A DNA stretch of 64,000 nt. It comes from Prorocentrum cordatum. Taxonomy: Eukaryota > Sar > Dinophyceae > Prorocentrales > Prorocentraceae. The notes beneath the pieces were generated by a model. The model made no database searches. It was not told where the DNA came from and saw only the letters and a list, made by a program, of their open reading frames with translations. The stretch lies in NCBI GenBank assembly GCA_963575745.1, contig CAUYUJ010014607.1, positions 37,501 through 101,500 of the forward strand, written 5' to 3'. A program made the translations under genes and the position numbers. Below, one piece after another: positions 1 through 10,601 of this stretch; position 1 is the first letter of the stretch; each line of letters begins with the position of its first letter.

Positions 1-204
1 ATGCCAAAACATTGTTCCCGGGATTCCAACGCCACGGATCAAGCTGATTGCTGCGTCTTGACGACCCTGAATCGCACCAGAACGCCATTTCTAGGACTTC
101 AGCACAGAGAACCAACGTAATTGTTGCACCCGCATAATCCTGAGCCCTTCCAAAACACAATTTCTGGTACGTTGATGGGATCACGTGAATATCTTGAACA
201 TGTT

Positions 205-600
205 GTAAACGAATGTGCGCGACGCTACGAGCCACATTTTGAAAACCACCCGCCCTCAATCCTTGAAACGCTTGCATTTTGTTTAACGAATGTGCGCCGC
301 GCTAAGGCGAGAGCCACATTTTGAAAACCACCCGCCCTGAATCCGTGAAACCCTCGCAGAAGTTTAAAACAAATGTGCGCCGCGTTAAGGTTACAGCCAC
401 ATGTTGAAAACCACCCGCCCTCAATCCATGAAGCTCTTACGCATGTGCGCCGCGCTTAGGCGAGAGCCACATTTTGAAAACCATCCGCACTCAATCCGTG
501 AAACCCTTGCAAATGTTTATAACGAATGTGCGCCGCGCTGTTGCGAGAGCCACATTTTGAAAACCAACCGCCCTCCATATGTGAAGCTGTTGTCAAGTTT
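205..600. repeat. Tandem repeat of about 78 bp, five degenerate copies
   Basis: Five head-to-tail copies begin near 208, 286, 367, 441 and 521. Each carries a GTGCGCCGCGCT-like block followed by CCACATTTTGAAAACC and a variable CAATCCxTGAA stretch. Short open frames across it only follow the repeat period. Positions 1-204 hold nothing I recognise. Confidence 0.85.
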
Positions 601-679
601 TTAGCTTCAGGGTCATACATGATGAGGAAGTCTCAGGCGAAACGCCCGGCCCGCCCTGAAAACTGGCCTCGGGGTGCGA

Positions 680-925
680 CAGGGGGAAGTTATTGATAAG
701 GAAAAGGAATGGAGGAGGAGGGGGAGGAGGAGGAGGATGAGAAGGAAGAGGAGGAGGAGGAGGAGGAGGGAGGAGGGAGAAGGGCGGAGGGAGGAGGGAG
801 GAGGAGGGAGTGAGGGAGGAGGGAGGAAGGAGGAGGGAGTGAGGGAGGAGGGAGGGAGGGAGAGGGATGGAGGGAAGAAGGGGGAGGGAGGGACGGGGTG
901 GGAGGGAGTGAGGGAGGAGGCTCCA
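680..925. repeat. Purine-rich GGA/GGGA tract
   Basis: A low-complexity plus-strand purine run of GGA and GGGA units. Open frames in all directions through it are compositional. Similar tracts form much of the introns further right. Confidence 0.9.
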
Positions 926-2214
926 CGGGTGTAGCGGGTAGTAGGGTTTCTCAAAAGCTTCAGGATCGCAAGCGGCGAGAGAATGGCAGAGGCGAAACGT
1001 GCTGACCGCCACACCGCCGAGAGGGATACCGTTTTTCTAGGGCCCGGCGAGGTCTCGGGTTACGTATCGGGCCCGCCTGCCTCCCCCCCCCCCCTGATGA
1101 CCTGACTTTGTCGGTTGCGCAGGCCCGAGGGGGTACGCAGTGTTGGTACGCGCGGGCATACGCTGGCCTGCCCACATCGAAAAAAGATTAAGTTCTCGGC
1201 CAGCACCTCCTCCCCCCCTCTCACTGGATAGCCCGGGCGCTCGTCGAGGAGTCGAGACTGTCGCAAGCAGGAGTTGCGCATTCAGGAGAAGACAAAAGGA
1301 GAATAGCGGAGGAAATGGGTCGGCGGTAAAATCCGAACCCTACCCTCGCCGATCAACGGATCAGGCAAGTCGATGGGCGGCGGGGGTAGGGTTGGAAATT
1401 CGTTCAAAGCGTGGCAATATCTCAACCGCACCCCAGCCTCCCATCGATTCAGGAGAATTGATGGTTGGTGTGGGTAGGGTTTGGATGTCGCCACCTGATG
1501 GGGGGGCTCGATTAATCCCTGTCCGATGAATCCCTGCCCGATTAATCGTCGACTCACCCATGTCCGATGTGTGACTGTCCGTTTGATCCCCGGGTTGTCC
1601 GAATCCGATGTTGTTCCTGCCTTGGCCTCGTCTTGGGCCTCGACATCCACCTTCCGCACCTTCCGCCTGGCCCCCTCCGCCGCCGCCGCCGCCACGGCGT
1701 GGCCGCTGCGCAGCTCTCGGCGTGGCATCTGCCGCGCAAAAAGGCGCGGAGGGTGGAGAGGTCGAAGGTGTTGAAGTTGAAGGTGGTGGAGAAGGGAGGA
1801 GGATGAAGGAGGGGCAGGTCGAGGGAGGAAGAGGAAGGAGGGAGGGGGGGAAAGAAAGGAGGATGAACGAACGAACGAGCGAACGGAACCTCATCGGTGC
1901 GTGTCTGGTTTTGCTGCACTGGTGGTGCACTAGGGTCGGCCCTTGCAGCAGATGGAAGGAATGAGGGAGGAGGGAGCGCGGAGTGTGGAGGAGTCGAAGG
2001 CGATGAAGTTGAAGGTGGTGGAGAAGATCAGTAGCATATCGTGGGAGCCATGCATGTTCCCGAAAGTCCGTCTTTCGAGGGCACTCGCGGGCGCTAGCGT
2101 CTGGTAATCGATGATACAGCGCCGACTTAGGGTCGATTAGCGTCGAATCGCAAGAGCCAACAAGATGGTATAGTAGGCTTCCATGAGTTGCCGCAGAAGG
2201 ATGAGGAAGGAGTA
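926..2214. other. Non-coding, no recognised feature
   Basis: GC-rich sequence without a convincing gene. It holds a C run near 1082, short GGGTAGGGTT-like words near 1383 and 1473, and purine-rich sequence at 1790-1870. Open frames here are short and show no domain. Confidence 0.5.
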
Positions 2215-2392
2215 ACGCAGGACAAGGGAGAAGGGGGGTCCCCGATGTGTCGGCGTGCCTCTGACGTTATGTGGCGGCCTCCCAGGTTTCCGCGTCACTC
2301 GACCGTAGTGGAGAAGGAAGGAGGAGGATTGAGGAGCAGGACAAGGGAGGAGGGGGGTCCCCGATGTGCCGGCGTGCCTCTGACGTTATGTG
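2215..2392. repeat. Direct duplication of a 59-bp segment, spacing 119 bp
   Basis: The segments 2215-2273 and 2334-2392 are nearly identical, both running from a GCAGGACAAGGGAG-like start to CTCTGACGTTATGTG. Their coding potential is unclear. Confidence 0.75.
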
Positions 2393-2536
2393 TTGCTCTC
2401 GAAGATCGCTGGACTATTTGGGAGGTTTGCAAGAATTGGCATTGTTTTGAGGGAGAAGGGCAGAGATGCAGAAGGACGACGAAGACGACGACTACGACGA
2501 CGACGACGATAGACAGGAACAAGAGGGATGTTTGTG

Positions 2537-2622
2537 GGAGTCGGTTGAATGCCGATGATCTTTGGAAGCTGCTCTACGAGTTTAATGAGGCCCGTGGGAT
2601 GCCAACCGAAGTGGAGGGATGA
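2537..2622 (+). CDS. Candidate exon of an unrecognised gene
   Basis: A plus-strand segment reads LNADDLWKLLYEFNEARG and continues to a TGA at 2620-2622. Amino-acid choice here is protein-like, unlike the surrounding GGA repeats. The unduplicated stretch at 2393-2450 (containing LEDRWTIWEVCKNW) is in the same frame, and another protein-like piece lies near 2890-2975. This could be the remains or exons of one gene with purine-rich introns, but I could not define splice sites and recognise no family. Confidence 0.25.
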
Positions 2623-2639
2623 GCAGGAGGAGGAGGTGG

Positions 2640-3955
2640 GCAATGATCACGGCAAGCATGATAATAAGTGTCTACGGGGTTGCGGTTAAGGAATCGGCGG
2701 AGGCAAGAGAGTGCTAGCAGGGTTTAGGGAGCCCCAGGAGATTAAAAAAAGGAGGGGGAGGGGAAAGGCGGATGATGACGGGGAGGACGAGGAGGAGGAG
2801 GACGATGAGGCGGGAATAGGAACAAGATGAAGAGGAGGAGGAGGAGGTGGAGTAGGGGGAGGACAAGGACGAGGACGATGGAGGAGGACATGTTCAGACG
2901 GGTGTACGGACTGCGTAGGAGAACCCAGGCGGTGTTTAGTAGGAATTGGTGCGTTTCACCTGAAGGAGGAAGAGGGAGGAGCGGAAGAAGGAAGCGGACG
3001 ATGAGACGGAGGAGGAGGAGACGTGCTTAGGGCGGGTAAGGGGGTTCGGCGAGGCGATCAAGGATGAGGGTGGCTCAGAGTCCTGGTTCAGCTATGTCCC
3101 GAATATTGCAGCGCCCTGTGACACATCGCAGTACAAATTGGGAGTATAGACTTCGTTGCCCACGGACTCTCGAGGTGTAGCGGTATAGCTTTCGGCAACC
3201 AGTCGAATACAGAAATCGCACACACACAAATAATGACATAAAGGACGACGACAGAAGGAGAAAGATGAGGAGGAGGACGAGGAGGAGGAGATTGAAGAGA
3301 AGGAGGAGGAGGAGGAGGAGGACAAGGCGGAGGAGGACGAGGTGGAGGAGGGAGGAGGAAGAGATGGTAGACGACGACAAACGAAAAACACGACGCCGAG
3401 GACGAGGCGAGGGGGTCGAGAAGAAGGAACAGAGCACGGCTTCAGGTCAAGATGGAGGTGGAACGCCGGGGACACCTCGAGCAGAGGCCAGTCCACGCAG
3501 AACACGGCCAGAGGCAAGGCGAACAAGATAACTCCGCGAGCTATGAGGTCCCCGTCGTCGTCGTGGCCGTTGGCGTCGTCGCCATGGGCTTCTCCTCCCT
3601 CCCTGCTCCTACCCCTCCTCCTCGTTCCCCTCCCACTCCTCCCCATTCCTTCTTCTCCTCCCTCTCCTCGCCGCTCCCGGCCCTCCCGCCAGGGTCGACG
3701 TTAGGGGGGGGTAGGCTCAGGGGGGATGCATCGAGCCAAAGTCGCCGATAGGGGCCGAATAGCCCGCCCCGCCTAGCCGCGTGCGGATGCGCTATCGGGT
3801 GCCCATCGCCGACCTGTCGGCGACGCACTGCCGATGCCGGGTCGATGTTCCCCCCCCGTGCCCTTGCCCCCCGTCGTTGTCCCTCCTCCCAGGGAGAGCT
3901 CTGGGAACTCGACCTTCACCTTCGCCCAGCACCTGCCCCAGGACCGGGCTGGGCA
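2640..3955. other. Purine-rich then mixed non-coding sequence
   Basis: GGA/GAG tracts dominate 2730-3030 and 3250-3370, followed by CTC-rich sequence at 3590-3680. Basic or Ser-rich open frames on both strands reflect composition. No domain is visible. Confidence 0.5.
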
Positions 3956-3960
3956 GGGCA

Positions 3961-4192
3961 TCAAGCAGTGGCGAAGCGTCTTGGTTGGCCTGTAGGCCCA
4001 CCGAAACATGTTACAAGGACTTTTGGTGGTTTGCACAACATGTTCTCAGAACATCTCGTGCTGGGGGTGTCTTGTAATAACACATCGGCTTCATGTTCTA
4101 AGAACATTGTTTTTGTTCTTAAAGCATTGTTCGGTTCTGAGAGCATGTCGTGGTATGCCTATAGGAATGCCGGGACGGTCGGTCCCTGCCCA
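3961..4192. mobile_element. Solo copy of a 230-bp dispersed element
   Basis: The segment from TCAAGCAGTGGCGAAGCG to GGACGGTCGGTCCCTGCC matches 29912-30141 over its whole length, while the flanks differ. It includes palindromic words such as ATGTTCTCAGAACAT near 4039 and TTCTAAGAACAT near 4095. No coding capacity is seen, so it is likely a short non-autonomous element. The second copy interrupts another repeat, which supports mobility. Confidence 0.6.
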
Positions 4193-4395
4193 AGACCATG
4201 GCCACCGCCACCGACCTTCCACCGGCCCAGCTCTGGTGCCAGAGTTCTCGGCGGGCGTCAGCCATCCGGCCAGGCCAGGAGGAGGGGGGTGGGCGTGCAC
4301 GTTTCCGTGCGGGACTGGGCCCAGAGCGGGCCTCGCTGATTGAGCGCGTTCCGCTACTCGCAAAGTGCCTACTCGCTAACGTCCGAAAAACAACA

Positions 4396-5480
4396 TTTAC
4401 ACACTACCATCTACCCAGAGCCAGTCTGGGGAGGGGTTGAAAACCCTTGAGGGGGGCAGGCGGAGCTGAGCTCGAGAGGGCTTGTCAGATATGTCCAAAC
4501 GTGTACGAGACAATACGTTTGCACCACAGCGCCGAGCGGATGGGGCTTTCCACCCCTTCATTCTTCAGAGAAAAAGCTAGGCCACCAGGCCCACAAGCCA
4601 GCTTCCTGAGCGTGCAGCCTGGGAGCCCCGAACATCCTATACAACAGGTCCGCGGACAGGCATTTTTGACCCCTCCCACTAGGGAGGGTGCGGTGGGCCC
4701 GACTTGAGCCCAAGTAGGATCGGGAGAGACAGAGAGGGGAAGAGCGGCAAGCAGACTGCGATGGGGGATGTAAAACAAAGTTCAATAACCACTGTTTACA
4801 CATTACCATCTACTCAGAGCCAGTCTGGGGAGGGGTTGAAAATCCTTGAGGGGAGCAGGCGGAGCTGAGCCCGAGAGGGCTTGCCAGATATGTCCAAACG
4901 TGTACGAGACAATACGTTTGCACCACAGCGCCGAGCGGATGGGGCTTTCCACCCCTTCATTCTTCAGAGAAAAAGCTAGGCCACCAGGCCCACAAGCCAG
5001 CTTCCTGAGCGTGCAGCCTGGGAGCCCCGAACATCCTATACAACAGGTCCGCGGACAGGCATTTTTGACCCCTCCCACTAGGGAGGGTGCGGTGGGCCCG
5101 ACTTGAGCCCAAGTAGGATCGGGAGAGACAGAGAGGGGAAGAGCGGCAAGCAGACTGCGATGGGGGATGTAAAACAAAGTTCAATAACCACTGTTTACAC
5201 ATTACCATCTACTCAGAGCCAGTCTGGGGAGGGGTTGAAAATCCTTGAGGGGAGCAGGCGGAGCTGAGCCCGAGAGGGCTTGCCAGATATGTCCAAACGT
5301 GTACGAGACAATACGTTTGCACCACAGCGCCGAGCGGATGGGGCTTTCCACCCCTTCATTCTTCAGAGAAAAAGCTAGGCCACCAGGCCCACAAGCCAGC
5401 TTCCTGAGCGTGCAGCTTGGGGGTCCCGAGCCTCGTATACAAAAGGTCCGCGGACAGGCATTTTCGACCCCTGCCAGCTG
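4396..5480. repeat. 399-bp tandem repeat, two full copies plus a diverged third
   Basis: Copies start near 4396, 4795 and 5194. The first two are almost identical, and the third diverges after about 5415. Each includes ACCATCTACYCAGAGCCAG and a GC-rich core. The period is a multiple of three, so the same 86-residue frame appears in each copy; this is not evidence of a gene. A 60-70 bp part near 4705 and 5104 recurs at about 12121-12187. Confidence 0.92.
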
Positions 5481-5662
5481 ACCCCACTGGGCCACTGGCC
5501 AAAGGCTTGAACTCAAAATCAGCCGAGCACGGGCAAGAAGGGAGGGAGGGAAGCGAGGCTGAAACTCTTTTCAAAGAAAACGAGCCCACGGCCCCCCCAC
5601 GAGGACCCACTCACACACAGACTTGGCTCTTATGAAGTACAGGTTTGCAGGAGAGGGAAGAA
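5481..5662. other. Spacer between tandem repeat and recombinase
   Basis: A short diverged stretch between the third 399-bp copy and the stop of the recombinase frame. No separate feature is seen. Confidence 0.4.
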
Positions 5663-6779
5663 CTACGGGGCTCCAACCATACGGACAGGAGCCTCCTTCT
5701 CGCGACAGCTCTTCAGAGCCTGCATCATGCCGGCGCCGAGCGGGGTGCCTGCACCATGGCCGCGCACGATGGCGTCGCGCACGGCTTGCATCGGGCGTCG
5801 CCGAAAGCTGTTGCCCTGCCTGATCTGGGCGCCGCTCAGCTCACTCAACTTCTCGACCAGGGCGTGGCACTTAGTGTACCTCTGGAGCGCAGAGGTCGTG
5901 GCCCATCGTCCTCGTCTCCTCGCCGCCTCCAGGTCGCCGTTCAACGCCACGAACCTGGCCGCCGCCGCATGTCTCATCCCGCGCGGCGGCCCCATCTTCT
6001 CCATGCCGACCTCCTTCAACGTCTTCAGCCAAACTTTTCGGAAGCCAGCCTGGGTGAACGGGAAGACCTGGTCGTCAGGCTCACGGTTCTGGACCAAAAC
6101 CTTCAGCAGCAGCCGAGAAATCGGCCATTCCAGCACAGCTCCTTGGTTGGCGCCCGCCTTTGTCTTCCGGCCTATCATGCGGTCGCCTAGCCTCAGCCCC
6201 ACTCCGCCGTCTGGTGTGAAATTGGCGTGCCTGACCCGCAACATCTCCCAGTCCTGTTCACGCAGCCACCTGTCCAGTTGGATGATGCAGGCACATGCCT
6301 CCAGTCTCCAGCATCCTCGTCACGATCACGGCCATCGCCTGGAACGGGATTGGGTGACCTTCGCCTCCAAACTGCATCCTCTCCCACAACTTCAGCGCTC
6401 GGTGAGCCGTCGGGGGCTTCCCGCGATTGTTCTCAAAGATGTGCATGAATCCGTTGAAGGTCAGTGGCGCCTTCATGTAGTTGCCCCCGTGCAAGTAGCA
6501 GAGGTCGCTGATGTAGTTGCCGAGCGCACGGTCCCGATCATCCAGCGTCCCGAACGGCACTTCCCCCCGCTTGCAGTCGACAACGAAGGCCCTTACCTCG
6601 CGTTCGTACACGACATTGGTCGAGTCGTCGACCGCGTGGACCACCAGCCGATTGATCCAGAGAGGGCGGTCCAACTTGGCTTGCTGCCAGGCCCTCGCCC
6701 CCCTCTTCTGTAGTGGGGGGCGGAGCCCCCTCGTCGCACTCCATATGCCACATGGAGCATCATCGCCAGCACGACCCAC
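5663..6779 (-). pseudogene. Tyrosine recombinase of the DIRS-like element, frameshifted
   Basis: Two minus-strand frames together make a recombinase of about 365 aa. The first (6779 to 6258) gives a core-binding-like domain. The second (6244 to 5663, 193 aa) is the catalytic domain. It has R91-H92 in the context GMRHAAAARF, RGRW at 111-114, and Tyr123 in RYTK, matching the second Arg, the His/Trp and the nucleophile of tyrosine recombinases. The first His of the HxxR box is Arg88. In the third minus frame the sequence IIQLDRWLREQDWEML runs straight into the second frame, so one frameshift near 6300 separates the halves. The enzyme would join circular cDNA to the genome; as it stands it is broken. 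Confidence 0.82.
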
Positions 6780-6837
6780 CGCGACAAGCGACCCCCTCCC
6801 CTCGTAGCTGAGATCGCCGCCAAGGTCGCCGAGGACG

Positions 6838-7296
6838 TCACTGCCGCTGCCCCAGCACCCTCAGGAGCGGTCGCACCCCCTTGGGGGTCGTCCTCATCCT
6901 GTGCGCCTCCTTGGTCTCGTCCGCCGCCCCGATGCCGACGCCCCTGCTCGGCCCGTCCGCCATGTTCCACTGGCTGGGGACCCACCTGTAGTAGCCCCTG
7001 ATCCCCAGCGCCAGCGCGATGCCGCAGGCCACCCGCGCGAGCCTCAAGAGCGTCGTCGCAGAAGATCGGCCTCTCTGCAGCACGCCCATGGAAACCACCG
7101 AGTCGGTCACAATCACGACACGTTTGTTCCAGCATCTCGAGGATATTGCCAGATGCCGAAGCACGCTGATCACGCACCTCAGCTCCAGCACGTTGTTGTG
7201 CTCCTCCGCCTCCCAGCGCCCTCGAAACAGCGCGTACCACCTCGCCTCGTCGATCCAGCCCGCGCCGATCGGCATGACCTGCCCTCGGCTTCGCAC
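6838..7296 (-). pseudogene. RNase H C-terminal half of the DIRS-like pol
   Basis: A 152-aa minus-strand frame carries the late RNase H motifs: NNVLELRCVISVLRHLA (Glu38), VIVTDSVVSMGVLQRGRS (Asp65) and YYRWVPSQWNMADGPSR at about 103-118. The WVPSxxNxAD signature is typical of DIRS-type and pararetroviral RNase H. The start of the RNase H fold (TDASSEGFG) lies in a different frame about 0.85 kb upstream in element order, so a frameshift and extra sequence separate the halves. This segment sits between RT and recombinase as expected for the element class. Confidence 0.78.
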
Positions 7297-7374
7297 GACC
7301 CGCGGCCGCCCCCCGACGAAGCCGAACCTGACCCCCTGTCGGCACCTCCTCCCAGGCGTAGTCGAGCTGCTCGG

Positions 7375-8600
7375 GCTTCACGGCGCAGTCGGCCACGAAG
7401 TGGCCCCCGTAGCCGAGGGCGACCCCCGGAGGCCACCGCGAACTTGTCCCACAGCCCATCGTCCGCCACGAGCGCCGCCAGGTTGGTCACCACCAGCAGC
7501 CCGCCCACCTCCAAAGAGTAGACGCCCTCCGCACGACATAGTCCGTCCCAGGGCCCCCACGCTAAGTCCTTCAGCGCCTCGAGCCCCACGATGACGAAAC
7601 CCAGTCCCTCTCGAATGGCGAGCCTGGCCACCTCGATGATCACCTGCGCCCAGTAGTTGTCCTGATCGACCTTTCGCTGCGTCCTGTCGTCGAGCCCCTC
7701 GTGACCCCAGGGCGAGCGCGAGCTCCGATTGTTTTCTTCCGAGAAGGTGTCCAGGAACATCGCCGGGTGGCAGACCCAGTACCAGCGGCGCCTCAGCCGA
7801 CTGAGAAGCCGCTCCACCACCTGCACGCCTGGGAGTTCCTCGACCCGAACGTCCTCCACCCAGGCCGTCACCCGGTGCCCGAGCTCGCCCTTCAGGTCCA
7901 GCAAGCCTTGTTGCAGCACCAGTATCCCAGGGCGACCTTCCTTCGGGTGAGTCATCTCGTCCTCCTCCAGGCCCACCTTGCGCACCTCCTCCTCTATCTC
8001 CGTCTGCGTCTCCTCCACCCTGATCTGCCACACCCGCTCGGCCCCTCGGTCCAGCTCCTCCCTGATCTCCTCCACGCTCGACTTCGACTTCGTCACCACC
8101 GCGCCAAAACCCTCGCTGCTCGCATCGGTCATGTACACCGTCGTGTGCCAGTCGAGCTCCAGGCTCGCTTCGAAAAATATGGCCAGCGACCCCACAGCCC
8201 TCAGCTCGTCCATCACCGTCGTCGGCAGGCGCTGCAGCTCTTCCGCCTCCCCGTCCGTGCAATTGCCGATCCATCGATAGCAGGCGTTCAAGATCGCGAA
8301 GGCTGGTCGGCATACCAGCATCCCCCACGCCCAGCACCCCACCACCGTTGCCAGCTCCCGAGGGCGGACGGACTGCGTGACCAGAATCGCCTCGGTGCAG
8401 ATAATCAGGTCCTTCATCTTCTCGGGGCAGACCTTCAGCGTGTAGGGTCGCCCAGAGATCGTCAGCCAGAGTCCTCGCCGAAGGCCATCCCCCGCCTCCT
8501 CCTTGTGCACCGCGAGCCCCTTCGCGTTCAAGTAGCTCCGAACGTGGCCCTTTGTCACCTCCAGCTCCGCATCCCCCCCCCATCCGTCACGAGCTTCAGC
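7375..8600 (-). pseudogene. RT thumb, RNase H start and an inserted domain of the DIRS-like pol
   Basis: Part of a minus-strand frame that extends from 8840 to 7179. The thumb region reads GLWLTISGRPYTLKV, followed by RELATVVGCWAWGMLVCR. RNase H then begins with TTVYMTDASSEGFGAVV. Instead of the remaining RNase H motifs, roughly 190 residues follow that match no family I recognise; they include YWVCHPAMFLDTFSEEN and an acidic Glu-rich stretch. The last residues before 7179, and the first ones after 8840, are out-of-frame reading. I interpret the extra segment as a lineage-specific insertion or a degenerate domain. Confidence 0.6.
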
Positions 8601-9129
8601 CCTATGTAGTCGTCGATGTACAGGAGCAGCAAGAGGTCGGTCCTGGCGAAGCTCGGGCACGCATTGCCCAGTGTGATCTGCTCCGTGGACAGACCCTCTA
8701 TGGCCTCGAAACAGTCGACGAGGGTCGAGTGGGCCAAGAAGACGGCCCAAGCCGCCCGCATCACTTGCGCAAGCGGCCCCACTCCAGCGGCCCCAAAGGC
8801 GGGGCAGGCAAATCCACGCCCTCCTCCTTCGCAAAGCCATGCAGCTCCGTCGGCGTCACTCCTTCGAGCGCGAAGTATTCTGCCAGCCCCTCCGCCCACC
8901 TCAACCTGTAGAACCAGTCGGGCTCATCCCCCTGGAAGCTCCCTTGCACTCGGTCCTTCAGGATGTCGCCCGTCAATTCCAACTCCGACAATGCCGAAGG
9001 TGATCCCAACGGGGTCCAGGGCGGTCGACGGAATAGCAGACTCACCTTCCGAGCGTCCCAGATGAGCCTCGACTTGGTCACCTCGCGCCCGTCCTCGCTC
9101 ACGTCCTTTGCCACGCAGAAACGGCCCAC
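8555..9129 (-). pseudogene. Reverse transcriptase fingers and palm of the DIRS-like pol, frameshifted
   Basis: Two overlapping minus-strand frames carry the polymerase core. The first (9129 to 8761) has GRFCVAKDVSEDGREV, SRLIWDARKVS and EPDWFYRL. The second (8899 to 8555) has WAVFLAHSTLVDCFEA and the active-site box LLLLYIDDYIGLKL, a YxDD motif. The frame changes near 8.8 kb, and again near 8.57 kb where the thumb begins. The order and spacing fit a retroelement RT, and the frameshifts make it a pseudogene. Confidence 0.75.
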
Positions 9130-10045
9130 GGTGTACTTTCCACCTCCTTCGCGTACTGAAGCTTCCCTGCTTGCATCATCCGCATGGCCACCGTGAGCCT
9201 GGTGCGCCGATCCTTCCAGCCTGGGTCCGAGTAGCTCTTGATGCTCTCGTGCCTCTCCCAGTCTACCTCCTCCGGGCCCTCCGGCATGCGGCTCCCGAAG
9301 CGCTCCACGCAGGGCGCCGCGGTCACCGAGAGGTCCGTCAGGGGCAGGCCTGCTGCCCCTGGTGGCGGCAGCGAGACCTGGCCCGCCACCGTCCTGCAGA
9401 GGTCGCCCTTCATGCTACACCTCGCAGGTGATGTAGTCTGCTTCCTGCCGCACCCCCCGCCTGCCGCATAGCCCGAGCTGTCGGACCCCCGCAGGCGGCG
9501 AAGCACCGCTTTGCCGTCGCTGATGCTCCCCCACGCCTCGAGACAGGCGTGGCGGTCCCAGATGTCGTAGACCACCTTGCGCTGGAGAGCCCCGTCGCCC
9601 CTCGCCCAATGATGTCGGAACAGCCGCCCCATCGGCCGCACCAACTCGCCCTGCAGCAAGAGAGCGCAGTACCCGAGCTGCCCGACACGTCCTCAGCCAC
9701 GTCAGACGCAGTTGGTCCGCAGACAAACCCGAGCTCGAGCCCATCGCCGAACATGGCCCCGTAGGTGTATGGAGGCTCCTCAGGGGATCCCTCTCGCGGA
9801 AGTCCATCGGCCCCAGGATCTAGAACAGGAAGCACCACTCCTCCTGGGGGCACGGTGGTGCAGCCCAGGTCCGCGATGTACAAAACACGGCCTTCGCTTG
9901 AATAGCCACGCAACTCGGCGTCAGCCTGAGTCGTGAAGCTCAGCACGGCGTGCCCCAAAGCCCTGCCTCTCCTGCTCCGCCCCCGACCCGACGATCTCCC
10001 CGCTGGCGATGCCCACGCAGCACAGATCCACGGGAGTGAGCACAA
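9099..10045 (-). pseudogene. Pol region upstream of RT, family not recognised
   Basis: Overlapping minus-strand frames show protein-like runs such as EGRVLYIADLGCTTVPPG (9.9 kb) and RRTRLTVAMRMMQAGKLQYA (9.17-9.22 kb). The second leads into the RT with a change of frame near 9.12 kb. Frame switches occur near 9.4-9.8 kb. By position this is the linker between gag-like frames and RT; no protease motif is visible. Confidence 0.45.
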
Positions 10046-10106
10046 CAGTGCGAGACTTGCCCAAGGGACGCCACTCCAAAACGATCCCTCGGGCCATCCC
10101 TATTCG

Positions 10107-10586
10107 TCATCCTTGGGCGCCGCGTCTCGCACCGATGATAAGTGCTTCTGGATCTGCGCCTGCTTCCTCAGCTTGCCCGTCCTCGTTGTCGGCCAGGGTG
10201 TCCTCGATGGTGTCCTGCGAACTCAACCTCAAGTATCCTTCGCCCAGCGACCAGTCGACCTTCGACCTCCACTTCGACTCATTGGCGTTGCGTGGCCTCT
10301 TCCAGTCACTCTCGCAGGTAACTCCTTCATACGCCTTCATGATGGCATACATCCTGAGGCAACTCAGTTCGCTGGCTTCGGAATTGATCAAACCCTTGAA
10401 GTCACCGCAGGCCATCATTCGACCCAGCAGCATCGCCAGCAGCAGCATCTCGTTCGTGATGGGGGCCTTGGTGAGCTCCTTGCTCCTAAGCCATTCTTGC
10501 ACCTCGGTCTTCGCAGAGCGACCCCCTCGATAGACCTTACTCAGCACGGTGGGCGCTACACGACTCCTGATCCCTCCGACTCGCAT
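10107..10586 (-). CDS. Small frame of the DIRS-like element, possible gag part
   Basis: A 159-aa minus-strand frame with a basic start, a helical central part (NEMLLLAMLLGRMMACG, then LRMYAIMKAYEG) and an acidic C-terminus (DTIEDTLADNEDGQ). No zinc knuckle or known capsid motif is present. Its place upstream of pol suggests a structural gag-like role, but the family is not recognised. Confidence 0.5.
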   Translation of the reverse strand: MRVGGIRSRVAPTVLSKVYRGGRSAKTEVQEWLRSKELTKAPITNEMLLLAMLLGRMMACGDFKGLINSEASELSCLRMYAIMKAYEGVTCESDWKRPRNANESKWRSKVDWSLGEGYLRLSSQDTIEDTLADNEDGQAEEAGADPEALIIGARRGAQG

Positions 10587-10601
10587 GTTCGGGCTATGTT
10601 C

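Noticed and set aside
205-600. Regularly spaced repeats as a possible CRISPR array
   Set aside because: Repeats are degenerate, spacers are not unique 30-40 bp units, and the context is eukaryotic.
593-1014. Several long minus-strand frames, Pro/Ser/Leu-rich
   Set aside because: They lie on a GGA tract, and all frames stay open because of its composition.
1380-1480. GGGTAGGGTT words similar to telomere repeats
   Set aside because: Only isolated copies, not a tandem array.
4447-5208. Repeated 83-124 aa frames on both strands
   Set aside because: They are copies of one frame in a 399-bp tandem repeat, with no start context or domain.
6901-7594. Plus-strand frames of about 200 aa
   Set aside because: Antisense shadows of RNase H on the minus strand.
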